Positions 13,108-25,600 of a DNA stretch of 64,000 nucleotides are shown piece by piece. The stretch lies in NCBI GenBank assembly GCA_007449985.2, contig VIIQ02000775.1, positions 62,001 through 126,000 on the forward strand, given 5' to 3'. The translations under genes and the position numbers were made by a program. The stretch is from Desmodesmus armatus. Its lineage: Eukaryota > Chlorophyta > Chlorophyceae > Sphaeropleales > Scenedesmaceae. Numbering within the stretch: position 1 is the stretch's first letter; each line of letters begins with the position of its first letter. The notes beneath the pieces were generated by a model that worked only from the letters and a program-made list of their open reading frames with translations, searched no databases and had not been told where the DNA came from.

Positions 13108-13422
13108 CGCTAGCCACGTCGGACAAAGGGCGACACACTCTTGATGAGAACGAATATGATGCCACACAAGAGAACTTCAAAACTTTGCCGCTCCTTCTTG
13201 GCTGACGACGAAGGAAGCGAGTTGGTTGGGCCAAAGCCAGATCATATGACAGGGTTTGCTGAATCACACCATTCACAACGTGGGATCGTTCTATGATGGC
13301 CAGTCTCTGGCTTACTTTGTTTTTTGTTTTTTGAGGTACAACGAGACAAGGTTGGTGTGTGCAGTGGATACCTCTTGCTGACAAAAGGGCCCCCCACAAC
13401 ACAGACCACAAAGTGCGCGGTG
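13108..13422. promoter_or_regulatory. Divergent promoter region
   Basis: This 315-base gap separates the start of the minus-strand PLAT-like gene from the plus-strand DIS3L2 gene, so it must contain both 5' UTRs and both promoters. A T-rich stretch lies near 13317-13333. No defined TATA box or operator was recognised. Confidence 0.5.
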
Positions 13423-16400
13423 ATGTCACAGCAGGGAAGGGCAGCAGAGCGTCAGAGAGAACACCAACACGATCAACAGTCTTCTCAGTCTTTCCAAAGC
13501 GGTCCTGGAGGCGCCAGTGGCCGCAGCGCTCCCCGGGACTTTCCCTCCGCTTCAGGCAGGGGCAGGCACAGCCACGGAAGGCAAGCCCACGCAGCAGGCC
13601 AGTCAGAGGCACCCCATGCCCCTCAGTGGGGCAGCACTGGTAGCAGCTATGACAGCAGCAGAGGGCACCTGCATGGCTCCCATGCACCACCAGGCTCCAG
13701 CCCGTCCGGCCGAGGTTACGGAGGGAGGTCCGGCAGTGACAGCAGCAGGCAGCACTCCCACAGACCTGGCACCTCTGCACCCACCAGCAGCAGCAGCAGC
13801 TCCAGGGGGCCGAGGGAGGGTCAGGGACAACAGCGCTCCAACAGCGGCAGCAGCAGGTATGGGCAGTGGCCACCCCCAGGATCCAGCCCAGCTGACAGCG
13901 GTGGGGTGGGGCCCAGGTCTGACAATCGGCAGGGCCCGGGTATGTTGAGGCACAGCAGCAGCTCCGGCAGGTCTTCTGGCAGAGGCTTCAACTGGCCAGC
14001 CTACATGGACCGCACACTGCTGCAGCAGGCGATGAAGAGGGGCCAAGTTTTCAGGTGTGTGGGTGGCTAGTAAGCAGGGGTGTTGAGACATGCATGCATA
14101 CATGCAGACTGCATTTGGGATGCACTCAAGTACGGTTGGCAGTGCTGCAGCATGTGTGTGTATCCTTTGCCGCTGACAGCAGGGTTGTGTCCAGCAAGTG
14201 AAGTTTGACGGTCCAATGCGCCACTGCCGCTGCCTCTTGTTGCTCCCTCGCTGTGTTAGGGCGAAGTTCCGTGTGAATGCTGCCAACCGCACCGAGGCGT
14301 TCTGTACCCTAGAGGGCCTGCCCAGCGACCTGCTGGTGCGTGGTGATGTCAACCAGAACAGGGCTGTTGAGGGAGACGAGGTGGCTGTGCTGCCGTTCAA
14401 GCTGCAGGACTGGTTTAAGGTCTACAGGGAGCAAGAGAAGGTGGGTGGCACTTCAATTCCCGCCAGCTGTGCAGGAAAGTAAAACCCTGACCTGATACGG
14501 GGTTGATGCATTCTGATTTGTCCTGATTGTCCCGCTGTTCAACGCAGCAAGCTTGATTGGGGCTTGATCATGCAGGGCTCGGGCCTGGCAGGGACAGGCT
14601 GCATGTTGATGGGTGCTTTCCTGGCCTAGCCTTGGGCGCGTGCTGCAGACTTGGTCAGAAGCTGGATGCGTGACAGCATGTTGTGTGTGGTGCTGCATTG
14701 CAGCTGGCTGAGCTGGGCATGCTGCCTGAGGGTGATGCTGACCCTTTGACACTGGCAGACAAGCTGACACAGCTGGCGCTCGATGCCAACGATGACCAGG
14801 TGAGCATTGAAGCTCAGATATCTGGCGTCTATGAGTGCTGTGTTCTGTTGCCGTTGACACAAGCCTGGCAGCATCCCCAATCGCAGCTTGCGGCTGCTGC
14901 ATTGGTGCAAAGTATTATATCAAATGCTTTGCAGGTCAGCTGCTGAGCCTGTCAGCATGCGTTGCTGCATGTGCACCTTGCATACTGCAGTGACATCAAG
15001 GCGTGCAGCTTTCCCCATTCATGCCCCTCTCGTCACCTCAGCACTGGGCCCTGTTGAGTGTGGCACGGTGTGGCCTTGCTGGGAATGCCACGCTGCATCT
15101 CGTAACTCCGCCTGCACCTGTCAACACTGTTTTGGTCCTGCAGGCCCTCGCTGTTGCGCAGTCACCCTGGCTGGCGGCTGGCCACAGCAGCGGTGCCCGC
15201 ACAAAGCTGGTAGAGCTGCTGACAGCACGCACAGACCTGAGGGTGACAGGTGATCTGTTTCAAACAGCTGCAGCGCGTCGACGCTCTGCTGCTCTTCTGC
15301 TATCTGCTTTGGGGAATTCTTGCTGTGCCACACTATTGCTGTGATGCAGGACACATTGCCGTGCGCTGTATAACTGTATCAACAAGACTTAGCCGTCCTT
15401 ATAGCACACATACCCTCAATGGCTGCGCTGCATCAGCTGCCAAGGCAATACCCTGCTCCGCAGCCATCACCGCAACACGCGCATTGATCACACCAGCGCC
15501 AACCTTCAATCCACTGTATGCCCTCCGCCCTGCTACGCCACCGACACTCACAACCTCCACCCACCCGGAACCTCCCCCAGGCAAGGTTGTCGCCATCCTG
15601 GAGCCTTCCCGCAAGCGTGAGGCAGTGGTGGGTGTGCTGCTGCCTGTCGACATGGCCCTGGCAGCTTCACCGCCCCAGGGGGCCAACCCTGGGCCCGTAG
15701 CTGGTGCTGCAGCAGCTGCTGTGTCAGCTGGGGCTTACCAGGGCTGCCTGATGCTGTTCCCGCTGGACCCCCGGCTGCCCAAGTGCATTGTGGGGCCTGA
15801 AAACCTGGCAACACTGCCACAGGAGCTCAAGTGAGCGGACCGGCTCAGCTGGTGATAACAGTAATTACTGGTAGAATGTGCAGCAGCAGTGCTATTTTGA
15901 TTTGACGCAGCAGCAGCATGAGACAGTTGCTGTGCAGGCAGGCTTTTATTTTGCGAGAGGCCTGTCTCTGCTGTTGCAATTCCGAACCCAGGGCCTGGCA
16001 GTTTATGTACTGCAGCAGCTGTACGACTGCTGCCCTGCCGTGCTTCAAGCACGGTGCCATGCTTGGTGCCGTGTGTGGTGCTGTGCTCGCAACGTGCTCG
16101 CAAGAACAGGAGTGTGTTGGTTGTCACTTGTACTGCAGGGACGAGGCTGTAGCAGTTGATGTCACCAAGCGCACTTTTGTGACTGGCTGCATCACTGACT
16201 GGCCTGCAGACAGCCCCTTCCCCTACGCAGAGGTGCGGTCAGGGCTTTGCCGGCGACAGCAACGGACAACAGCGGGGTGCTTTGCATGCTGCAGAGCTAT
16301 GTTGTTGGTTCTTGGGCCGCTAACACTATGGGAAACTCGTGGCATTGAGTGGGGCACTGTGTGAAGTCAACCATGTGGAGTCATGCCAAATCCCCTTTGC

Positions 16401-19400
16401 CAAACCCCCTTCATCACTGAATCTGCAGTTCTTAGCATGCAGTACCAAGTTAGTACCACGTGTTTCAATGAACCCCGGTGGGTGTGGCTTGCTGCTGTGC
16501 AGGTGCGTCAGAGCCTTGGTCCCAGCACTGACATTGAGGCAGGCACCAAGGCGCTGCTGGCACAGGAGGGGGTGGTCGAGGAGGACTTCAGCCTGGAGGT
16601 GAGACAGCAATGCTACTGCTGGTCCCGTGAAGTACCATGCAGCGCAGTGCGGTGCTGTTCAATGCATTACAGCAAGCATAGCCAACTCAGGGGTGGTATT
16701 GGGCATACAGAACCAGCCACAAGACAGGCGCAAGCTCAGAACATAGTGTGGTACGAGGGTATAAGGCATGCTCAGGCTGTCCCTGGCACAAGTTTGTGCT
16801 GCAGCTGCTGCTGTACAGCCTGGTGAGCAAATCACATGCAAGCCAGCCAAGCACACAACCCTGCGCCCCTCCCCTGGTGACTGCGTGGGTTGCCAGCTCA
16901 TCAAAGCACCATCGTGTGCTTGCAGCTTTATGGGTGGCTGCTGGACTCAGTCTCTGATATAGTGTGCGTGGCCTGCAGACCCTATGCTAGCGACCTGCTG
17001 ACTTGCTGCCCCCGTTGCATGCAGGTGTATGCCTGCTTGCCCAAGACGCCGTGGAGTGTGTCTCCTGCAGACATGGCTGACCGGGCAGACTTCACATCCT
17101 GGCGCATTTTCAGCATAGACCCCATCACAGCCAGGCAAGTGGTTGCAAATGCATCTGCTGCTGATCCCTTTGTGCTGGTGCTGCCGTGTGTGCTAAGCAG
17201 GATGCACAATGCTCCTGTGCTCAGGCTTAACATGTGGAGTGATTGTCAGCGAGATTGAGGCGATGGGGCCTTCAGACTGCTCCCTGCATTCATACACTGT
17301 ATGCTCCCGCATAAGCAGCGGTGTGTGCCTCGGGACCTCCCAGGTAGCATCCAGTGGGTGTATGTTCCTGTCGTGGCACTGCCTTTGACAATCAACATAG
17401 CATGTGTCTCCTGGTCGCATCTAAGGCTTAGCACGGCACTCTGTACGGTGCCTGCCCCGCCCACCTCTCATTTTCTTCAGGGACCTTGATGATGCCCTCA
17501 GCATACAGCCCCTTGGGGGCGGACGCTGGCGTGTGGGTGTGCACATTGCTGATGTGGCGAGCTTTGTCAAGCCCCACACAGAACTGGACACAGAGGCACG
17601 CTTCAGGGGCACCAGCGTGTAAGGCATAATGCAGTTGTTACTCCTGCTTCCCAGCATCCCTTTCCTCTCAGTGACGAGCGCTTGCACACAATGCAGATGC
17701 ACCATGACAAAGGAAGACAGCTCATCCGTACCGCAGCCTTGGTTTTTGTAGCAAGAGCGTGCACGCATTCCAAACCAGTGACGTCACTGGTCGACTGACT
17801 GGCCTGCTTCATGCCAGACATCCTGAGGTTTTGTGTTCATGGCATGCCTGTGCACAGCAACGGCTGGCGGCACTGTTGCCTTGTTTGCTGAGGGGCACTC
17901 TATGCTGCGAAGCGACTGAGTGCCGCAATCATCCAGGATAGGTTCTGAGTTTTGTCTATGGTCGACCCCAGCGTTTTGCCAGTGATTTGTGTGTTGTTTG
18001 TGTGGGGCGATTGATTGCAGGTACCTGGTGCAGCGCGTCATCCCCATGCTGCCGCGGCTGCTGTGTGAGGAGCTGTGTTCCCTGCACCCTGGCTACCCCC
18101 GCTTCGCCTTCTCCATTGTGTGGGAGGTGGACGAGGACGGGCACATATACAAGGAGTGGGCAGGGCGCTCAGTGATCAGCAGCAGGGCCAAGCTGGCCTA
18201 CCCCATGGTGCAGCAGATGATTGAGGGCTGCTTTGACCCAGCACCCTGGGGTGTGCAGCTGCATGAGGGGGCAACATGGGAAGAGGTGAGTAGGGTTCGG
18301 CTGGGCGGCAGCGGTCATGCTCGCCCTGTGCTGTCCTGTGCAGCCTGCAGGCATGTTGCCTGTATGTAAGCAGGGCTTTCAGTCTTCAGTTGTGCTGCCT
18401 GAAGTTGATGGGCCAATAAAGGGTTCATCTTGGGCTGTAGCTGCGCGAGCGTAGGCAGTGAAGTGAATGTTTGAGATCGCAGACCACCCTTGGAATAGGC
18501 CAGGCTTCAAAGGCGAGCATTGCACATGATTGCCACTCAGACCGGCGCCATGGCACACTATGTGTGCCACTTTGTATGTTGCACCCCTGTGGCCCAGCCA
18601 CGGCACCTCGCCCTCCTTTGTTCGAGCAGCTGCATGGTGTGCTGTCGTGGAGGGAATCCCCCCTAATTGCAGTGATCGCTGGCAGAGGGCATGTGTTGGC
18701 GTTGTTTGTAAAGATGCAACCTGCACACCCATCCATTGCATCCTTGTGCAGATCAAGTATGACTGCCTGGCCCTCCACGGCATCTCATCCCGCCTGCGCG
18801 AGGCCCGCTTCAAGTCTGGCGCCTTGCGCTTGAACAACACGCGCCTCTACTTTGCGCTGGACACGGGTGGCAACCCCGTGTCTGCCAGCCCATACGTGCA
18901 GATGGCTGCCAACTTCTTGGTGGAGGAGTACATGCTGCTCGCAAACATGCGCGTGGCGGCCATCATCGCCAGGGCCTTCCCCAAGCATGCTCTGCTCAGG
19001 TGAGCAGCAACTGCTGCTGCTGCTGCTGCAGTACGGTTAGTGAAATGCACAGTGCACGCCCCTGGGCTTGGCCTTCTGTTGGTGTCATAGTTGGCGACCT
19101 CCACCTGATGTTAAAAGGGGGGAGCCGTGCTACTACGGACACAATGGCATGCTGCGTCGGGTGCAATCGCCAGATTGCATGCGTCCTTACCGTAAGACAC
19201 GGTGTTGTCCATACCTGGCGCCTTGCGTCCGTGTTGGTTGCAGGCGGCACCCTCCCCCCAGTGCCCGCAAGATGAAGGAGCTGGTGGCAGTGGGTGAGAA
19301 GCTGGGGGTCAAGGTGGATTGCACAACAGCGGGAGCTCTGGCGCTGAGCCTGCAGGCTATGAGGGACGCATGCAAAGACGAGGCGACAAGCTCGGTGCGT

Positions 19401-21902
19401 GTATTCGGTGTTTGCTGACAGCACCAGGACGAGTGTTTCAGTGCGGATTAGTGCACGTGCAGGTTGCTGTGAACACTATATAGTCCCCGTGTTATCATCA
19501 CTGCCGCTCAGCCTGCAGGATGCCAAATGGCCTGCTGAGCTAGTTGTCCACCATCCTGCAATGCAATCGTCCCTCCCACCAAGCATAGTGGAGAGGCGCC
19601 TTGGCTGCACAGTGCACAACCGTTTCAGGCCTCAGCTCTGTACTGCTGCTGTGTGCCTGCAGGCCCTGATGCTGCTTGCCACCAAGCCTATGCAGCTGGC
19701 ACAGTACTTCTGCACCTACATAGCACCAGATTCCCTGGACTGGAGGCACTACGCACTGGCAGTGGGGCACTACACACACTTCACCAGCCCCATCAGGTAC
19801 GTGTTCCAAGTCATTTATTTCAGTCACTCTCTTTCTATGTTTCTGACGCTTTTTTTGCCTCCGGGGCATACCTAGGGCAGGAGGGATAGACACACAGCGC
19901 TGATCCTAGGGCGCAGTACGTGTTGATGGCAATGACCGTGTCCCCACTGGGGCTTTGGGCGCACTGCGCACTCCAGGGCCGGCGACGAGTGCACATGGCT
20001 TTTGAGTGGTTGTTGATGGGTGCCGCTGCTGGCCTTCCACTTCATGCATGCAGGCGCTACCCAGACGTGATCGTGCACCGCCTGTTGGCAGCAGCGCTGG
20101 AGCTGCAGCAGCAGCTGCAGCAGCCAGACACTTCAGACCTCCTCGCCGTCCCGATGATCGACAGTGCACCCCTGCCAGCACCTGTAGACTACTCAGAGAC
20201 AGTGTACGACCCAGGCTTTGCCGCAGTAGCTGCAGTCAAGGAGGCAGCAGACGCTGGTGTTGCCGGTGACGCTGCAGCCGCCGGCAGCAGTGGCAGCAAT
20301 GGCGGCAGCAGTGAGGACGAGGCCGGTTCTGAGGCTGGCTCGCAGGCAGAGGAGGACCTGGAGAGCCCAGAGGCAGCAGCAATGCTGGCCAAGCACCAGC
20401 TGCCAAGTGCCAAGGACGTGGAGTCGATTGCGACGCACTCCAATGAGACCAAGACAGCAGCCCGGCAGGTGTCAGACGGCAGCTTGAAGCTGTACCTGTG
20501 CATCATGCTGCGGGACAACCCAGTGGTCACAATGGCTGTGGTCACCAGCGTGGGGGGGGACAAGTACTTCAGCGCATACATGCCAGAGCTGGGCATGGAG
20601 TAAGTTGGGTGCTGGCAGCGTCTGCTGCACTGTGCTTGTCAGGTGGCTTGGGTTTCAGCAGCTGCTGATGCAGAGTGTTGCCATTTGCTGACTGCTGGCG
20701 CTTGGGTATGTGCAAAGCGCCAACAGCTGCCTGTAGAGCCTCTGATGCAACAGCTGCCCTGCATGTCATCCCAAAGTCTGCACCTACGTAGCTGAGTTGC
20801 ATGGGCTCCACAGAACGCACGTGCTGCCTTAGGCTGCTGACGCCCAGGATGTTGACTTTGATGACTAATTTGACTGACGTGAGTGTGTGTCTGTTTGGTT
20901 GTGTGCAGGACGCGCATCACCCTCAGCATGATGGGTGTGCCGCTGGTGGGCACCTTTGACAGTGCCACAGAGACCCTCACCATCACCCACAAGCCTGAGG
21001 GTGGAGGCGAGGGGCAGCAGCAGCCAGCAGCTGGGTCAGCAGCTGGGTCAGCAGCAGGCAGGCGCAGGAGCTTCCAGCAGCAGCGGCAGCAGGGTGATGC
21101 AGCGGGCGAGCAGGAGCAGGATGGGCCAGGCAGCAGCAGTGCGGCGCTTGGGTTGAACAATGAGAAGTTCAACCTGAAGGTGTGGTTAGACCACATGCAG
21201 GGCAAGGTCATCAACCGGCAGCACTTAGCCAAGACACAGCTGCCACTGGAGGTAGGTGGGACGCGCCTTGCTGTGTTGGCAGCAGGGCTCCTGCAACTGT
21301 GTTGGTGTAGCCTCATTGGAGACGTGAATTGATGTTTGCCATCATTTGTCTGGAACAGGTGCGCGACGCATGCAGGTGTTCGGCAGGGACAGAGCAGGGT
21401 TGACGTCAGCGCTGCTGCCAGTACGCTGGTGCAGCAACATGCAGATATCACATCCTCAATTGTTCAAGGAGGAGGTGGGGGGGGGGAGAGGAGAGGGTGG
21501 CGCAATGAGACATGAATCCAACTACGGAAATGCAGGGAGCATTCTGGGTGGCGATGCAGCAGGTGGGTGAAAGTCAGAGGCGGCTAGCTTCTAATCATGA
21601 ACTTGCCAGACAACCAGGCTTTTTGAATGTCTGCCTGCCTGCCTGTCTGTTGTTGAACTCACCTGCCTACCTGCTTGCAGATCAAGCAGTTCACACAGTT
21701 CCCTGTGGTAGCGAGCAGCTACAGCAACCGCATCACACAGGCTGTGGAGGACTTGTCTTGCAAGCTGTGGATACCATGCGGGGCAGCAGACGAGGCAGCA
21801 GGTGCACCTGCACGTGGTGCAGGCAATGGTGCGGCAGCACCAGCAGCAGCCAGCCAGCTGGTGCCATCAGCAATGGCACTCGAGACGTTGTTTGAGGACT
21901 AG
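13423..21902 (+). CDS. DIS3L2: DIS3L2/SOV-type RNB-family 3'-5' exoribonuclease
   Basis: Sixteen phase-compatible exons: 13423-14054, 14260-14440, 14704-14799, 15144-15249, 15581-15830, 16139-16232, 16503-16598, 17025-17134, 17481-17618, 18021-18285, 18752-18999, 19244-19394, 19663-19796, 20054-20599, 20909-21251 and 21681-21902, about 1203 residues. The first ~190 residues are Ser/Gly/Arg-rich low complexity. Cold-shock-like domains follow ([56 protein letters not shown]). The RNB catalytic core carries [14 protein letters not shown] with its cluster of metal-binding aspartates, then [47 protein letters not shown] and a C-terminal S1-like part. There is no PIN domain, which points to DIS3L2/SOV rather than DIS3/RRP44. 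The family degrades oligouridylated and other cytoplasmic RNAs from the 3' end without the exosome. The intron after exon 8 has a GC donor. An Ala/Ser/acidic insert sits in the 20054-20599 exon. Confidence 0.93.
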
Positions 21903-22610
21903 CCAGCTTTGCCTGCCTGACCGATTGCTACGAGAGGCCCCGGGTCCCCCCCTGGGCGTCACGGGATGGCGCTGTGTCAGCACAATTCGCTCCGGTTTAA
22001 ATCAGGCCATTAGCAGCCGTGGTTGAAAGTTGGTAGTTGTTGCTGCCTGTCAGCACAAGCTGCTGCAGGTTGTGGGGAGTAGAAATGGTGGCAGCCATTT
22101 GTGAAGGGGGGTGGGCAGTTGTGCTGGGACCTGGCAGGCCTATCAGTCGTCGCAACCATCTCGGTTATGTTCGCTGTCTTCTTTTGGTTTCTGTTTGCTG
22201 TTTGGCTTGTTGTTCGTTTTGTGATTTGCAGTGCTGCCTCTGGTGCAAGCGTTACGAAGCGGGAAGGTGTTATCTGGAGCGTATGATGTATTGTTCGAGC
22301 TGCCTATCAGATGATGTTGGTTGATCAGATGAGAAGTACAGGATTTGCAAAACAGGAGCATCGCGCAGCAGCCGGTGATGCCCTCTCATTCTTTGGCTCC
22401 ACCTTTTGGACCGTTATCTAATCTGCTACCAATGGGGTCTGTGCCCATAAAGGTTGATTGTCAGCACATACTGTATCTCAACTGGATATCAAAGGCGTAC
22501 AACGCGTGTCGAAGCGTTTTTCGGGCACCAGTGGTGACTTGTCTGCATTCATAGACGGCCTCCGACGAAAAGGAACGAACAACACCTTTTTCTAGCTTTC
22601 AAAACTGAGT
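21903..22610. other. Intergenic between DIS3L2 and PDC
   Basis: About 0.7 kb holding the DIS3L2 3' UTR and the pyruvate decarboxylase promoter and 5' UTR. No gene, repeat or clear TGTAA signal was seen. Confidence 0.5.
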
Positions 22611-25600
22611 ATGTCGAGCGCATCAGCAAGGTCAGACGTGGAGCCTGTGGAGTCCTGCCTTTCTGTGGGCACCTACCTCGGTCACAGGCTCCTGTCTCTT
22701 GGCTGTGACGCTGTCTTCTGTGTGCCAGGGGACTTCAACCGTAAGTGTACCTCCAGATACGCAAGGGATGTCAGCAGTAGCTTCACAAGGCGTGCATGCT
22801 GCATGACGCCCACAACTGCCACATCAGCAGCGACTGCGTTGTTGATTTGACGCCTGTTCCTGGTGTGCATAACTCATACTGCCTGCAGTGCCCGTGCTGG
22901 ATGCCCTGGCACAAGTCCCCGGCCTCAGGGTGGTGAACTGCAACAGCGAGCTGGCTGCAGCATACGCCGCAGGTGAACAGCGACAGCAGCTGACTGCTGC
23001 TCATGCGATGCTTTGTGGTGGCAACCCCAGTCCCCTTCCCCACACACCCATACAGTTGCAGCTTGTTTTCACGTGGAGTTCAGGTGCTGATCCTCCTGTA
23101 TGCTGCTTAAATCTGCATGCTGCCCTTTCAGATGGCTATGCCCGTGCAAGGCCCCACAGCCTGGGCTGCTGCATCACCACGTTTCTTGTGGGGGCTCTAT
23201 CAGCCATTAACGGTGTGGCAGGGTCCTTTGCTGAGGAGTTGGCTGTCCTACACATTGTTGGTGAGTCAGCCATGGTGGGGCGCACACCAAACGCGCTGCA
23301 GCTTGTGCCATTGCTGCACACCAGCCCTGGTGACCGTCACACGCCCTCGACCAAGGCTCTGCCGCTGATGCTGATCATCATGATGGCATGGTGCCTGCTG
23401 GTGCACTCAACCAAGACTGGAAATGGGAGGGTACCAGCAGTGTAAGCAAGTCTGAGTGTGTGTTGTTGGGTGTTATGCTGCTTGCAGGTGTGCCTGCCAC
23501 CTGGCAGTACAGTGGTGTCTGCACCCTGCACCACACACTGGGCAACGCAGAGACCATGAGCCAGGAGGTGGACTGCTTCAAGTGAGTCACAGGGCATGCG
23601 GTAGGACAGGGTACATGTCAAGCAGCATTAACCAGATTCTAGGCAGTCGGTTGTTGCTGGGTAAAAGAAGACGCGCAAGTCTGCATGCCGCGCTTGGCCT
23701 GTGTTGGGGCAGCATGATGACTTGCGGGTTCCATGCTGACTTGCCACCGCCTGACACCTTCGCAACCTGCTCCATCCAGACACATTAGGCACTGCACTAG
23801 TTGCGCAGGATCAACGCCCCATGCCTACACCCCATAAGCCAGCCCATGTTTGTTGGTGCCATGCTTCAGGCCTGTGACGTGCTACCAGACCATCCTGCGC
23901 AGCTTCCATGATGCCCGCTACCTGGTGGACAAGGCCCTCACAAAGTGCCTGCAGCAGCGCAAGCCAGTGCTTATGGAGGTCTGCAGGTGGGTAGCTCGAA
24001 ACAGAATGTTGCCGACGTTTGGGGTGTACAAGTGCAGGAACATGCACACTAACCATGTGTCCTTTTTCACGGACTGTGCAGTACGCCTAATGACACTATG
24101 ATTCATGAGACCGCTGGCCGCTAGCAGCACTGCAAGTGTTGTGTTTGCTGCACCGCTGTTGTGACTGTGTCGACCGCAGGGACCTGCCTATGGTGCCTCA
24201 CACCTCCCTTGGACAGCCACCACCCTTCATGACCCCCTTTGGTGTTGCACGGAGTGCTAGTGACCCCACATGCCTGCACGCTGCAGTGGCAGCGGCAAAA
24301 GCCTTCTTTGCAGAAAAGCAGATGCCACTGTTGGTGTTGGGCCGTAGGGCAAGGTATGCGCAAGCCTGGCAGGCCAGGGTTCACTGCCTTGCATCACACC
24401 AGCCACACACAAGGAATCCTGACAATTTTATGCAGGACAGTTGCATTGTTCCCAGTCAGCACAGCCACCCATGCACCGCAGCCACGCCGTCGTGTGGTAG
24501 CTTGGTACTTTGTGGTGCAACGTTGCTTGCTGAATGTTCTTCACTCCTTGCAAAAGCTCCACACTATTCTTTTCTGCAGGTACTGCCAGCAGTCCATCAT
24601 GAAGCTTGCTGACACCCTGGGCTGGGGTGTGGTGGTGCTGCATGATGCCAAGGGCATGTTCCCAGAGACCCACCCCTCCTTTCTGGGTGTCTACTCTCCC
24701 TTCTACACCAGCCCCACCAGCATCAGGGAGTGCTACGATGCCGCTGACGCTCTGCTGTGCATTGGGGTGCACTGGAACGAGATGAGCACTGGTGCTCCCC
24801 CCGACCAGGTGAGAGGCACAGCCACCATGATGCTGCACTCTGGAGCTGACCGTCAACAAGTGGCCACAGACCCACGGCCTACACGCAAGCCTGTGCTATT
24901 CCTTCTAACGGCAATCCCGTGCAGCATGTGTTTTACTTATCCCAGCCACGGCATCACACATGACACTGCATTTGGCTGCATAGCAGTATGGTGTGCAGTC
25001 AGTTGGCTCAAACCATAATGCACCATTTGTCATTCAGAGCTGTGTGCTGGCCTGTCTTTCACTGTGCTTTAGGCTCTGGAGTCGCGCAGCGTGCTGACAT
25101 ACAAGAGCCGTGTGCTGGTGGCGCACACAGAGGCGTTCAGCGGTGTTACCACTGACGACTTCCTGCAGGCAGTGACAGGGTGAGGGGTGCTGGTCACACC
25201 CATGTTTCTGTTTTGTTTGCGGTTTCGGGTGAAGTTGCAAAGGTTGGCTGTCCCGCCTGTCTGCCAGCAGACTATTAACCATGTGTATGCTGGCCTATGT
25301 CCTCCTCCTGCACTGACAAGCCACTGCACTGTCTGAGGCCATGCAACAATTGTTTTTTGCCACACAACACTACACCCTGAATGTGTTGTTGCTGTACTGT
25401 GCCCGCAGGTGCCTGCAGCCCAACAACAGCGCCGTGAAGCTCTTCCACGGCTTGCCTGCCGTGGCACCCCTGGTGGCCCACGACCCCCAGTTCACAGCAG
25501 CTCCTGAGGCGCCTCTGAAGATGGACTTTGTCATGCAGCAGATCCAGACACAGCTGCTGAGTGGTGACGCAGACATGGGCGTGCTGGTGGATACTGGTGA

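Noticed and set aside
12965..13873. 302-codon minus-strand frame upstream of the PLAT-like gene
   Set aside because: It overlaps the divergent promoter and the first DIS3L2 exon in antisense, has no domain motifs, and its upstream part does not lead into the PLAT-like coding frame.
13603..14400. Long minus-strand frame
   Set aside because: It is antisense to the DIS3L2 first two exons and intron, with low-complexity content and no domain.
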